A DNA stretch of 38,084 bases, from contig JHXJ01000030.1 of the NCBI GenBank assembly GCA_000621765.1, positions 1-38,084 on the forward strand. Reading direction: 5' to 3'. How positions within the stretch are numbered: the first letter of the stretch is position 1; each line of letters opens with the position of its first letter. The position numbers were made by a program, and so were the translations under genes. Source of the stretch: Ruminococcaceae bacterium AB4001. Lineage in GTDB: Bacteria; Bacillota; Clostridia; Saccharofermentanales; Saccharofermentanaceae. The notes under the pieces were generated by a model. The model did not search any database. It saw only the letters and a list, made by a program, of their open reading frames with translations, and was not told where the DNA came from. Shown one piece after another: positions 24,899-34,200 of the stretch.

Positions 24899-26044
24899 AT
24901 GAAGATAGTCTACTTTATGACGCCGGCTTACGGTCATATACTACCTGTCTTACCCATAATAAGAGAACTATCTAAGAAATATGAGGTAATCTGTTACTGC
25001 ACGCCCGCTTTCAGGAAATACATCGCAGAGTGTGGTGCTGATTACCGCGAATACAGAAAAGAATTCCACGATCTAAAGATAGATGAAGTTACGAGCGATC
25101 TGTTTGTATTAATGGAGACGCTCATAACGCTGAACGAAAAACTCTATGACATGTATGCCCGGGAGGTCTTTAATGAATTACCGGATCTCCTGATGTATGA
25201 TTCCATGCTGTCTTTTGCGAAAAACATCGCTTATAAGCTTAAGATAAAAAGCGTCTGCACCGTTGCGACCATCGGATTCAATCTTCCGGTGTGCATGTTT
25301 TCAAACATTGCGACATCAAGCATTCCGCTCATTTTAAAACACGGGTCCGAAATGAAAAAACTCATTGCCCGTGACAAGAAGTTCAGAAAAGCCAGAGGAC
25401 TTAGGAAGTTTGATCTCATAGACCTTTACATGAATACGGCCGATACAACGATCGTTATGACGCCTGAAAAGCTCCAGCCTTTTTCCTGGACATTTTCGAA
25501 GTCGGTCCATTTCACCGGTCCCACGATGCGTGAACAGATTGAGATGCTCCATGGGGGTGAATATGAGGATTACGATTACTATATCTCCATGGGTTCGGTC
25601 TTCGGAAAGAACGTAAATGAGATGAAGGACTTTTTCGAACTTCCGGAGATAAAGGAAAAGAGGATAATCGTATCCGTTCCCGAGACGCCTGAATGGATGC
25701 TCGGCATGCCGAATGTCAGGGCGGAAAAGTGGGTATATAATGTCGATCTCATTCCCCGTTGCAAGGTCTTCATAAATGTCGGAGGCGTAAGTTCCGTTTA
25801 TACTGCTATGTATTACGGAGTAAGGCAGATATCCATCCCTGCACAGGAAGAGGAAAGATATAACGCGATAATAATGAAGCGCCACAGGGGCGGGATATAT
25901 CTGAAGGAATATGATACAGATAAGCTGTTAAAAGCTTGCCGTAGGATTGACGCAATTAATCCGGAAAAATGCAGGAAAATAATTCGTGAATCGGATGGAA
26001 CGGGAACATCTGTTAAACTTATAGAAGAACTTATCGGAGAATAA
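24899..26044 (+). CDS. UDP-glycosyltransferase of the MGT/GT1 type
   Basis: GT-B fold glycosyltransferase (381 residues) related to macrolide glycosyltransferases and UGTs. It starts MKIVYFMTPAYGHILPVLPI, with the acceptor-side His of GHxxP, and its C-terminal donor site reads NVGGVSSVYTAMYYGVRQISIPAQEEERYNA (in pieces: GGVSSVYTAM, GVRQISIP, EEERYNA), where family members show HGG..S..E....GVP..P...DQ..NA. The typical His of HGG is replaced by Val-Gly, as in some members. ATG 24899 is preferred; TTG 24893 is six bases upstream with AGGA at better spacing. First gene of the cluster; four bases before the next start. Acceptor probably the lipid made by the following genes (inference). Confidence 0.88.
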   Translation: MKIVYFMTPAYGHILPVLPIIRELSKKYEVICYCTPAFRKYIAECGADYREYRKEFHDLKIDEVTSDLFVLMETLITLNEKLYDMYAREVFNELPDLLMYDSMLSFAKNIAYKLKIKSVCTVATIGFNLPVCMFSNIATSSIPLILKHGSEMKKLIARDKKFRKARGLRKFDLIDLYMNTADTTIVMTPEKLQPFSWTFSKSVHFTGPTMREQIEMLHGGEYEDYDYYISMGSVFGKNVNEMKDFFELPEIKEKRIIVSVPETPEWMLGMPNVRAEKWVYNVDLIPRCKVFINVGGVSSVYTAMYYGVRQISIPAQEEERYNAIIMKRHRGGIYLKEYDTDKLLKACRRIDAINPEKCRKIIRESDGTGTSVKLIEELIGE

Positions 26045-26048
26045 GAGT

Positions 26049-27050
26049 TTGAACGGGAAAGTTTTACTGACAGGCGCCACGGGATTCCTTGGCGGATACG
26101 CGATAAAAGAGATCCTTGAACATCCGGGTCTTACTGTTGTCGCAGTTGGAAGAAATGAGAAGCGCGGTGCGGAACTTGTATCTGAAAGGGTGAGGTTTGC
26201 AAAGGCCGACATCACCGACAGGAAGCAGCTCGAAGAACTGTTTAAGAAGGAAAAGCCTGATTATGTCATCCATACCGGAGCCTTAAGTTCCGCGTGGGGC
26301 AGATATGAGGATTTCCACAAGGCAAATGTAGAAGCGACCGTATATATCGCGGAGCTCTGCATTGAGCATGACGTGAAACGCATGGTCTATATCTCTTCGC
26401 CCAGTATCTATACGGCGAAAAGAGACAGACTGAACATAAAAGAAGAGGACTTCGATCCTTCCAATAAACTGAATTTCTACATTAAGACGAAGCTCCTCTC
26501 GGAAAAAGAACTCCATGCTTTGGAGGAAAAGGGACTGAACCTTACGATCCTGAGACCCAGGGGTCTTATCGGTCCGGGTGATCCGAGCCTCATGCCGCGC
26601 CTTATGCGCGCCAACGGGAAGATAGGCATACCGCTTATCCGTAAAGGAAAGATCACCGTGGACATAACCTGTGTGCAGAATGTCGCTTATGCGTGTTATC
26701 TTGCCATGAGCACGCCGGAGGCAAAAGGCATGACGTTCAACATCACGAACGGAGAGCCTTCCGAGTTCGGAAAACTCCTGGAATTATTCTGTGAGGAAGC
26801 CGGAGAGACCGCAAAGTTTTTGAACCTTCCCTTCGGACTTTTATATGCTGCCGCTGCTGTCATGGAGTTTTTCTATACCATATTGCCGACAAATAAAGAA
26901 CCGATGCTTACCAGATATACCGTCTGCACATTGTCTTTCTCGCAGTCACTTGATATCAGCAAGGCAAAGAGTATCCTTGGATATTCTCCGAAGATCACAC
27001 TAAAAGAAGGGATCCGTGAGTATGGAAAATGGTGGCAGACTAATAAGTAA
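26049..27050 (+). CDS. OleD-like extended short-chain dehydrogenase
   Basis: NAD(P)-dependent oxidoreductase of the epimerase/dehydratase class (333 residues). The dinucleotide fold shows GATGFLGG, the active site has the Ser of YISSPS and the YxxxK motif as YIKTK, and it has the ASAxWGRYEDFHKANV-type and GPGDPSLMPRL segments I associate with OleD and 3-beta-HSD-like enzymes. OleD reduces 2-alkyl-3-keto acids to 3-hydroxy acids in long-chain olefin synthesis. The start is TTG 26049, with GGAG upstream, and the 3' end overlaps the MBL gene. Related sugar epimerases are an alternative, but the neighbouring KAS III and adenylating enzyme favour a lipid or ketide substrate. Confidence 0.85.
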   Translation: MNGKVLLTGATGFLGGYAIKEILEHPGLTVVAVGRNEKRGAELVSERVRFAKADITDRKQLEELFKKEKPDYVIHTGALSSAWGRYEDFHKANVEATVYIAELCIEHDVKRMVYISSPSIYTAKRDRLNIKEEDFDPSNKLNFYIKTKLLSEKELHALEEKGLNLTILRPRGLIGPGDPSLMPRLMRANGKIGIPLIRKGKITVDITCVQNVAYACYLAMSTPEAKGMTFNITNGEPSEFGKLLELFCEEAGETAKFLNLPFGLLYAAAAVMEFFYTILPTNKEPMLTRYTVCTLSFSQSLDISKAKSILGYSPKITLKEGIREYGKWWQTNK

Positions 27051-27849
27051 TGTTACTCTCTATGCCTGCGGAACCTGTAAGAATAATGTGGCTTCGGTTT
27101 TTAAAGGCGAGAAGAAAAGAGAAGTTGTATTTCCCGCGCTCGTTGCAAAGTTCGAGCATATAGATTACGGTACTGTCCTTTTTGATACGGGATATTCCAA
27201 AAGGATATTCGAAAACGGAATAGTATCGAAGCTTTATAATCTCTTAAATCCCACTTCCGTAACAGAAGAAGAGACGATCAGTTACAGGATGAAGGCTGAA
27301 GGACTTAATGTCAGCAACATAATCTTAAGCCATCCTCATCCTGATCACATCGGGTGTCTGAAAGACTTTAATGACTATACTCTGCTTGCCACAGGAGACT
27401 GTATAGATGCATTGAAAAGAGCGAAAAACCTTGAACTCGTTTTCCGCAATCAGGTTCCTGATGAGTCTGCCGATGTGAAGTATAAGAGGCTCGAACCCGT
27501 TAAGAACAGCGGGGATGCCGTTGTTAAGATGCTTTCCGTTCATTTTACGGAAGTATATGACGTGCTGGGTGACGGAAGTATATACGGGATAAGGCTTGAC
27601 GGCCACATGAATGGACAGATGGGAGTTTATGTTCCGGAGTACAGACTGCTTTTGGCGGCAGACTGTTCGTGGGGACATTTTTTCGCTGACAGGGTAGATA
27701 AGATGAAGGCAATCCCTAGAAAAATCCAGGATGACTACGGGCAGTATAAAGATTCGATCTCACGCATAAAAGCATTTGAATCGGAGCATCCTGACATCAA
27801 AGTTATCTATTCACACGAGGAATTCAGGGAGGGTGTTTATGAGCAATAA
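27022..27849 (+). CDS. Metallo-beta-lactamase-fold hydrolase
   Basis: 275-residue MBL-superfamily enzyme. The metal motif HxHxDH is present as SHPHPDHIG, and a later Asp in LAADCSW and a His in IYSHEE can complete the binuclear site. Such enzymes hydrolyse lactones, thioesters or phosphodiesters; in this cluster a thioesterase or lactonase role is possible but untested. The gene overlaps both neighbours: start ATG 27022 (GAAGGGA nine bases upstream; GTG 27016 also possible) lies inside the SDR gene, and its stop lies inside the adenylating-enzyme gene. Confidence 0.9.
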   Translation: MENGGRLISNVTLYACGTCKNNVASVFKGEKKREVVFPALVAKFEHIDYGTVLFDTGYSKRIFENGIVSKLYNLLNPTSVTEEETISYRMKAEGLNVSNIILSHPHPDHIGCLKDFNDYTLLATGDCIDALKRAKNLELVFRNQVPDESADVKYKRLEPVKNSGDAVVKMLSVHFTEVYDVLGDGSIYGIRLDGHMNGQMGVYVPEYRLLLAADCSWGHFFADRVDKMKAIPRKIQDDYGQYKDSISRIKAFESEHPDIKVIYSHEEFREGVYEQ

Positions 27850-29104
27850 ACTGAATATCCTCATGACATATCTTAAGTATAAGAATAAGCATTTCAAAGA
27901 CCGTGATGCTCTGGAGAGTTATCAGAAAAAGCAGATCGGAAAACAGCTTGATTTTGTAACTTCGCATTCGAAATTTTATGAGTCTTACAAGGGCAGGCCT
28001 TTATCTGATTATCCCCTGATGGACAAGAAGCAGATGATGGCAAATTTCGATGAACTAAATACTGTCGGCACCAACAGGGAAGAGGCAATGAAGCTTGCGA
28101 TAGATTCCGAGCGGAGCCGCGATTTTTCGGAAAAGCTTAACCACATAACGGTGGGACTGAGCTCAGGCACAAGTGATACTAGAGGAATATTCCTCGTGTC
28201 AGACAAAGAGAAAGACATGTGGGCCGGATATATCCTGTCAAAGGTCTTATACGGATCCATTCTTGATAAATACGAAGTCGCTTTCTTTATGAGAGCAAAT
28301 TCGAATCTTTACGAATCCGTAAGTTCATCCAATATTCACTTTGTTTTCTATGACATCTATCAGTCGGTGGAGGATAATATCAGAAAGCTGATAGACCAGA
28401 AGCCGGACATCGTCGTAGGCCAGCCTTCGATACTCCTGGATCTTTGCAGATATGCAAAAGACATCCGTCCGAAAAAGGTTATATCTATCGCTGAAGTATT
28501 GGAAGACAGGGACAGAGAGGTGATCTGCAAAGCATTTGGCACGGACGTCATCCATCAGGTATACCAGTGTACCGAAGGGTGTCTTGCGACAACCTGCGAA
28601 TACGGGACGATCCATCTTAACGAGGACATCGTTTATGTTGAAAAGGAATATCTGGATGACAAAAGGTTTATACCGGTGATCACGGATTTTACGAGAACAT
28701 CGCAGCCCATCATCCGTTACCGTTTAAACGATATCCTAGTCGAAAGAAAAGAACCGTGTCCCTGCGGAAGCTGCTTTACGGCACTCGAGAGAATAGAGGG
28801 AAGAGAAGATGACGTGTTCGTTTTCGACGGCAGAAATGACGGCAAGGTTACGGTATTCCCGGATTTTATGAGAAGACTCGTCCTGTTCTCAGGCGATGTC
28901 AGCGATTACCGGATCGTCCAGACTGAGCAGGGAGATCTGGAAGTATACTGGAACGAAGATGATGCCATGAAAGATAAGTTTATGACCGAACTTAAAAAGA
29001 TGGCTGAGGATAGAGAATTTATAATACCGCGTGTAAGTTTCCACGGTTATTCATTTGACCGGAGTAAGAAACTGAAGCGTGTGGAATCAAGGAGAAAAAG
29101 ATAA
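27839..29104 (+). CDS. PaaK/CoF-synthetase-like adenylate-forming enzyme
   Basis: 421-residue member of the phenylacetate-CoA ligase/F390-synthetase branch of the ANL superfamily, which activates a carboxylate as acyl-AMP. The nucleotide loop is SSGTSDTRG, motif A5 is YQCTEG and the A8-type RYRLNDI has the ribose-binding Asp. A short zinc-knuckle-like CPCGSC and the ERIEGREDD segment follow, as in this branch. The start is ATG 27839 with GGGAGGG upstream. It overlaps the MBL stop by 11 bp and the KAS III start by 1 bp, so translation is coupled. The equivalent in the ole pathway, OleC, is a larger ANL protein that makes beta-lactones; this one is smaller. Confidence 0.88.
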   Translation: MSNKLNILMTYLKYKNKHFKDRDALESYQKKQIGKQLDFVTSHSKFYESYKGRPLSDYPLMDKKQMMANFDELNTVGTNREEAMKLAIDSERSRDFSEKLNHITVGLSSGTSDTRGIFLVSDKEKDMWAGYILSKVLYGSILDKYEVAFFMRANSNLYESVSSSNIHFVFYDIYQSVEDNIRKLIDQKPDIVVGQPSILLDLCRYAKDIRPKKVISIAEVLEDRDREVICKAFGTDVIHQVYQCTEGCLATTCEYGTIHLNEDIVYVEKEYLDDKRFIPVITDFTRTSQPIIRYRLNDILVERKEPCPCGSCFTALERIEGREDDVFVFDGRNDGKVTVFPDFMRRLVLFSGDVSDYRIVQTEQGDLEVYWNEDDAMKDKFMTELKKMAEDREFIIPRVSFHGYSFDRSKKLKRVESRRKR

Positions 29105-30039
29105 TGAGAAATATCGAGATAACCGGATATGGTTACTACATACCTGAGAATACTGTCGAATTCAGGGGACAGGTAAGACACAGGATACCGCAGGGAAGTT
29201 CCGAGAACCAGCTTTCGATGGCTGTAAAAGCCGCACAGCGCGCTCTCGAAAATGCTTCTCTCTCCATTAACGATATCGACTGCATCGTATCGACATCCGC
29301 TGTCGGCATCCAGCCCATTCCGTGTACTGCTGCGCTTATCCATGAGCAGATAGCGAAAGGCACGTCGATCCCTGCGATGGATATAAATACGACTTGTACG
29401 AGCTTTGTGTCGGCCCTGGATGTCATGAGCTATCTCATTGAGGCAGGGCGATACAACAGGGTTCTCATGGTAGCGAGCGAGATGGCGTCGGGCGGTCTTA
29501 ATCCCAATCAGAAAGAAAGCTATGAACTCTTCGGTGATGGTGCTGCCGCAGTGGTCATCAGCAAGAGCAGTGACGGCGTATCCGGCGTTATTTACGGAAT
29601 GCAGAATACATGGTCCGAGGGTGCTCACGATACCGAGATCAGAGGCGGTCTTACGGGATACCTTCCGAAGAATTACGTTGAAGGCTCTGAAGAATATTAT
29701 TTCGACATGAAGGGCCTCAGGATATTAAAACTCGTCGGAAGGAAAGTACCTAAAATGTTCGATGAGTTCAAGGAAAAGAGCGGTTATTCCGTAACCGATG
29801 TCGATGTCATCGTTCCGCATCAGGCTAGCAAGGCTCTGGGAATGATAATGCATCACCTGGGTATTCCCGAAGGAAAATACATCAACATCGTTCCGCAATA
29901 CGGAAACATGGTATCCGTTGCGATCCCTCACGCGCTTATCTGGGGTATCGAGAACGGTAAGATCAGGAAAGGTGACCTGGTGCTCCTCTTGGGCACCGCT
30001 GCGGGACTTACCGCCAATATGCTGCTTTTGAGATACTGA
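29104..30039 (+). CDS. KAS III-family condensing enzyme (FabH/OleA-like)
   Basis: Thiolase-fold condensing enzyme of 311 residues. The Cys-His-Asn triad is complete: C98 in NTTCTSF, H239 in VPHQAS and N268 in QYGNMVS. It matches FabH-like proteins but lacks the GNTSAASIP signature of housekeeping FabH (here GNMVSVAIP). It can initiate or join acyl chains. OleA makes a beta-keto acid by head-to-head condensation of two acyl-CoAs; OleA-like function is possible here, but no extra catalytic Glu can be placed with confidence. ATG 29104 overlaps the previous stop by one base. No carrier protein is in the cluster. Confidence 0.9.
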   Translation: MRNIEITGYGYYIPENTVEFRGQVRHRIPQGSSENQLSMAVKAAQRALENASLSINDIDCIVSTSAVGIQPIPCTAALIHEQIAKGTSIPAMDINTTCTSFVSALDVMSYLIEAGRYNRVLMVASEMASGGLNPNQKESYELFGDGAAAVVISKSSDGVSGVIYGMQNTWSEGAHDTEIRGGLTGYLPKNYVEGSEEYYFDMKGLRILKLVGRKVPKMFDEFKEKSGYSVTDVDVIVPHQASKALGMIMHHLGIPEGKYINIVPQYGNMVSVAIPHALIWGIENGKIRKGDLVLLLGTAAGLTANMLLLRY

Positions 30040-30063
30040 AATCATCTTTTGTGAGGTGATCTT

Positions 30064-31155
30064 ATGAAAGACAGGAAGGTCAGAAACCGTGTGATCGTCT
30101 TTACGTTGATCGAGGCTTTGATTGTGGTTGCAACCAACCTCGTGCTCAGTATTGCAACAAGTCAGGTTGACCGTTGCAATTATTATGTTTATGACGGAAC
30201 GGCCATATTGGATCTCCCGTATACTGATAACGAAGGCAATGAGCATCCTGCGGGTACGGAGTTCCCGATCTCGATAATATCCGAGAACGGAACGGTTTGG
30301 GTTGCCGGAAGCCACGAAACCATAAAGATCTCCGACACCAGGAACAGCGAAGAACTGACGGCTGCCCTGGCAGAACGCAAGCAAAATGCTTTGTTTGAAG
30401 ATATAAAGTCAAATGTTGTTGTTGCATTGATAAGCTTTGTCGCCGCTGCGGCGGTTTTTATCTGGATCAACATAGGTTTCAGAAAACTGTTGGGCGCACA
30501 GATCATCGCTTTGGTCGTTATCACGCTGCTCTGTGCCGTATTTGGCAGTTTCATGACGTCTTACCTTTCCCGCGCAAAGGCTCCGGTTATCTATCTTTAC
30601 CCGGAGGAGGAAACAGAGATAAATGTCAGATTGGAACTCGATGGCGGGCTTAAGACGACATATCCCAAGTATGACGAAGACAGCGGCTGGACGGTAACAG
30701 CGCTACCTGACGGTACGTTGACAGACAAGTCCGGCAGAGAATATTCATTCCTTTTCTGGGAAGGGAATATTGCCATAAAGCCCGATCTGAATGAGGGGTT
30801 CTGCGTCAGGGGCGAAGACACGGCTGATTTCCTTGAAATATCATTAAGGCAATTAGGACTAAACGATAAAGAATCTGATGCTTTCATTATGTATTGGCTG
30901 CCTCTTATGGAGGGCAATGCATATAACGTTATCTCATTTCAGACTGATGCTTACGAAAAGGTTGTCAAGATGGACATAACACCTGAACCGGATACGGTAT
31001 TAAGGGTCAATATGCTTTGGTATCCGTCTGATTCATATGTTGATATCTGTCCTCAGGATCTTACCCTGATTAATCCCTCGATAAGGGAAGGCTTCACTGT
31101 GGTCGAATGGGGCGGCGAAAAGTATGAGCGCGGGATAATTACGGTGTTCAAATGA
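30064..31155 (+). CDS. Membrane protein with a C-terminal YLYP-type domain
   Basis: I do not know its function. TM1 is at about 11-30, an extracytoplasmic or cytoplasmic segment of about 90 residues follows, then two helices at about 117-137 and 141-163 in the 363-residue protein. The C-terminal half starts PVIYLYPEEETEINVRL and continues with TYPKYD, GWTV, PDGTL and FLFWEG motifs, which I have seen as a conserved unit in many clostridial proteins of unknown role. The domain would face the cell exterior. A strong GAGGTGAT site lies before ATG 30064, 24 bases after the KAS III stop, so it may be part of the same transcript. Confidence 0.75.
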   Translation: MKDRKVRNRVIVFTLIEALIVVATNLVLSIATSQVDRCNYYVYDGTAILDLPYTDNEGNEHPAGTEFPISIISENGTVWVAGSHETIKISDTRNSEELTAALAERKQNALFEDIKSNVVVALISFVAAAAVFIWINIGFRKLLGAQIIALVVITLLCAVFGSFMTSYLSRAKAPVIYLYPEEETEINVRLELDGGLKTTYPKYDEDSGWTVTALPDGTLTDKSGREYSFLFWEGNIAIKPDLNEGFCVRGEDTADFLEISLRQLGLNDKESDAFIMYWLPLMEGNAYNVISFQTDAYEKVVKMDITPEPDTVLRVNMLWYPSDSYVDICPQDLTLINPSIREGFTVVEWGGEKYERGIITVFK

Positions 31156-31179
31156 AATTCCGTGGATGCCTTTAGTTTG

Positions 31180-31188
31180 TGCTAGAAT
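31180..31188 (+). promoter_or_regulatory. Extended -10 promoter before the large secreted protein
   Basis: TGCTAGAAT (extended -10, hexamer 31183-31188), 33 bp before ATG 31221; no strong -35. Confidence 0.5.
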
Positions 31189-31220
31189 TACGAAGGAATC
31201 AGTGCTTTGGGAGGATCTGT

Positions 31221-34200
31221 ATGAAGAGCAAAAAACTCGTTTCAATGTTATTGTCACTTTCTTTGACTGCCGGGTGTCTGTCGATGCCTGTATTTGCAGA
31301 TGATAAGACCGGTGAAACTGATGCCGAATATGTTGTATCTGACGAATCTTCTTTTGCTCAAGCGCAAACAGCATATCTTGATGAAAACGGAGATGGGAAA
31401 ACGGTTGATGCGATCTTGGTCGACAGTTCAAATCATTATTATGGTAATAACGGTGAGACCTGGTATGTTGTTTCCGGGAATGTTGATCTTAACGGTCATA
31501 TGATCCTGGCTGGTGATGTAAATCTCATTTTGGCAGACGGAGCCGAGTTAACATGCGATCTGTACTTTAATGATCATGCATCTCTTTCTGTTTACAGTCA
31601 GAGCCTTGGGAATAATATGGGAAAACTGACTCTTCCATACGTAGTTAATGTCAGCGGTGATAACAGTTTGAACATTAACGGCGGTCAGGTAACTGTATCA
31701 CCGGATATTGACACCTTTGGAATACAGATGACCGGTGAAGCTTCCGTGACAATTAATGCCGGAAAAGTTTCGATAGAGGGTGCGACCGGCATAGGAGCTT
31801 TTGACAACAGCAGAGTCATCATTAACGGCGGAAATGTTACGGTAACAGGCAAAGTCTCTGATGGTGTTCAGGATACTGGAAGCAGTAATCTGATGGTAAA
31901 CGGAGGAACCGTTTCCATATCGGGAAATGAATATGGAATCCATGGCGGAATTACCGTAAACGGCGGCTCTGTTACCATAGAAGGAATAAACGAAAACGCG
32001 TTTTCTAATGATGAGCTGTATGTCTGTAACGGCGGTTCTGTTGTTATAAAGAATAAGGGCGAGATCTTGCAGACATATTCTTATATTGACAGTGACGGCA
32101 TTCTTAAGAGTCATTCAGCCGATCCCGTGAAAGCTTCCGATACCAGACTCGGCTCATCCGACAAGACAACATGGTATATAGTTAATGACGACTTTGTTAT
32201 ATCTGATTCGATAGTGATCAGCGGCAACGTTAATCTGATCCTGGCTGACGGTAAAAAACTGACTGTCGATCCCGGTACAAAAGACAATTACGGAATATTT
32301 GTTAATCCCAAAGCTTCTTTGAATGTTTACAGCCAGAGTACGGGTGCAACAGCGGGTGAACTGACTGTAATTTCGAGTCTTTATTATTCGATATACACGT
32401 TTGGCGCTATGACGGTCAACGGAGGAAAGGTCACCTTAACGGGAATCGATTATTGTATCTATATAACAGACAGCGGATCTTTTACTGTCAATAACGGCAC
32501 GGTATCCGTAACCGGTATTGCAGGTCTCAATAACATAGGTGCTTTTACAGTCAATGACGGTGTTGTTGACATTACGGGAACAGGTGATGATGCCGTAATC
32601 TACTATTCGAATTATTTTGTAAACGGCGGTAACGTGACGGTTCATACCGGCAGCGAGATCCCTTCAGAAGTATCTTATATTGACGAAAACGGTGATAGTT
32701 CGAAAGCATATGCTAAAACTGTTACCGGTTCGACCACCACTTTGGGAGCCGATTACAGAACAACCTGGTATGTGGTTGATGATGATGTGGTTATCAATTC
32801 AGATGTCAATACATGTGGTGTTGTTAATCTTATCCTGGCAGACGGCAAATCGCTCAGCATTAACGGCAAATTGGCTTTGGAAGGAAACGGCTTTGCTGTA
32901 TACGGTCAAAGCTGTGATGCCAATAAGGGAAAGATGACCATTGAAGTTGCTAATGTAGGTATAAATATCAATAATACGTGCAAAATGGCAATAAACGGCG
33001 GAGATGTCAGCATAAAGGGAAATAATACAGGTATCAATATAATGTCCGGAGGCAGTCTGACGATCAACAGCGGCAATGTGGAGATCAGAGCCGCTGAAAG
33101 CCGGCAGGCGCATGGTATCGTCATCCGTGAAGGTGAGGCCGTCACTCTGGGTTACAGAACCACCTCAGACAGCATTCTGATAAGCGGCATTACCGTTGAT
33201 GATCAGTCTTCTGGTGCAATTGCCGTCAAGTCAGTCAACAGCTTTGTTGCATATGACGGTGATTCCGCGACGGGTATTATCAACAGCGGAGCGGTAAGTG
33301 ATCTGAACACTGTCAGCGGAGTCACTCTCCGTCCGTTTTTCGGAAGCACGGTCACCGGTGCAAATGTATCTCTGGGTGATGAACTCGGTCTCAATTTCTA
33401 TCTCCTGGTACCGGATGATGTTGTTGCTTCAGGTGCAAAAGTCGTAATGAACGGACCTAAGGGCGAGCAGTCTGCGGTACTCAGCGAACAAACAAAAAAC
33501 GGTATTGAGTATAAACTGATATACAGGGTCAATGCCGTGCAGGCTGACGAAGTTATCTCTCTGAAGCTTGTAAGTGCCGGTGATGAGGTTCTCGAGCTTT
33601 ACAGCGCTGACGGAACTTTGTGTGAAGGAAATACCAAGTCGTTGAGTGTTAACGGATACCTGACCGCCGCTATGGCATATGACGGTCTTTCAGACGCGGA
33701 TAAAGCCAGGGTAAGGGCAACATATACTTATTGTGCTTATTCCGCTAAATGGAAGTATGGTACGGATATTCCTTCAAACGGCTATGTCAACGCGCTTTCG
33801 GAACCTTCTTTGGATGATCTGAACGACTATAAAGTTGATAAGACCGGTGAGAGCAGCACCGTTAAAGTGACGGGATATGCACTTGTTCTTGATTCCAAGA
33901 CTGCAATAAGGCTGTACTTTACTTTGTCTGATGATGCAGCAGATCATGTCATCAAGTGCGGAGATGAAGTGCTTACGGCTGTTTTATCGGGTGATACCGT
34001 CAACGGACTTCCGGAATATTATGTGGATATCAAAGGCATAGGCGCCGGGGATCTCGAAAAGACGTACAATGTTGTTTTCGATGAGTCGGGCGAACGTTAT
34101 CAGGTTGCACTCAGTGCGATCAGTTATGTCCGAAATGTCTTAAGACTAAAGAATACATATACTGATATCTGCACGCCTGAACTGTGCGATCTTGTAACAG

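Noticed and set aside
29725..30384. 219-residue open frame on the minus strand
   Set aside because: Antisense to the KAS III and membrane protein genes, cysteine/histidine-biased composition without a family; a shadow frame.
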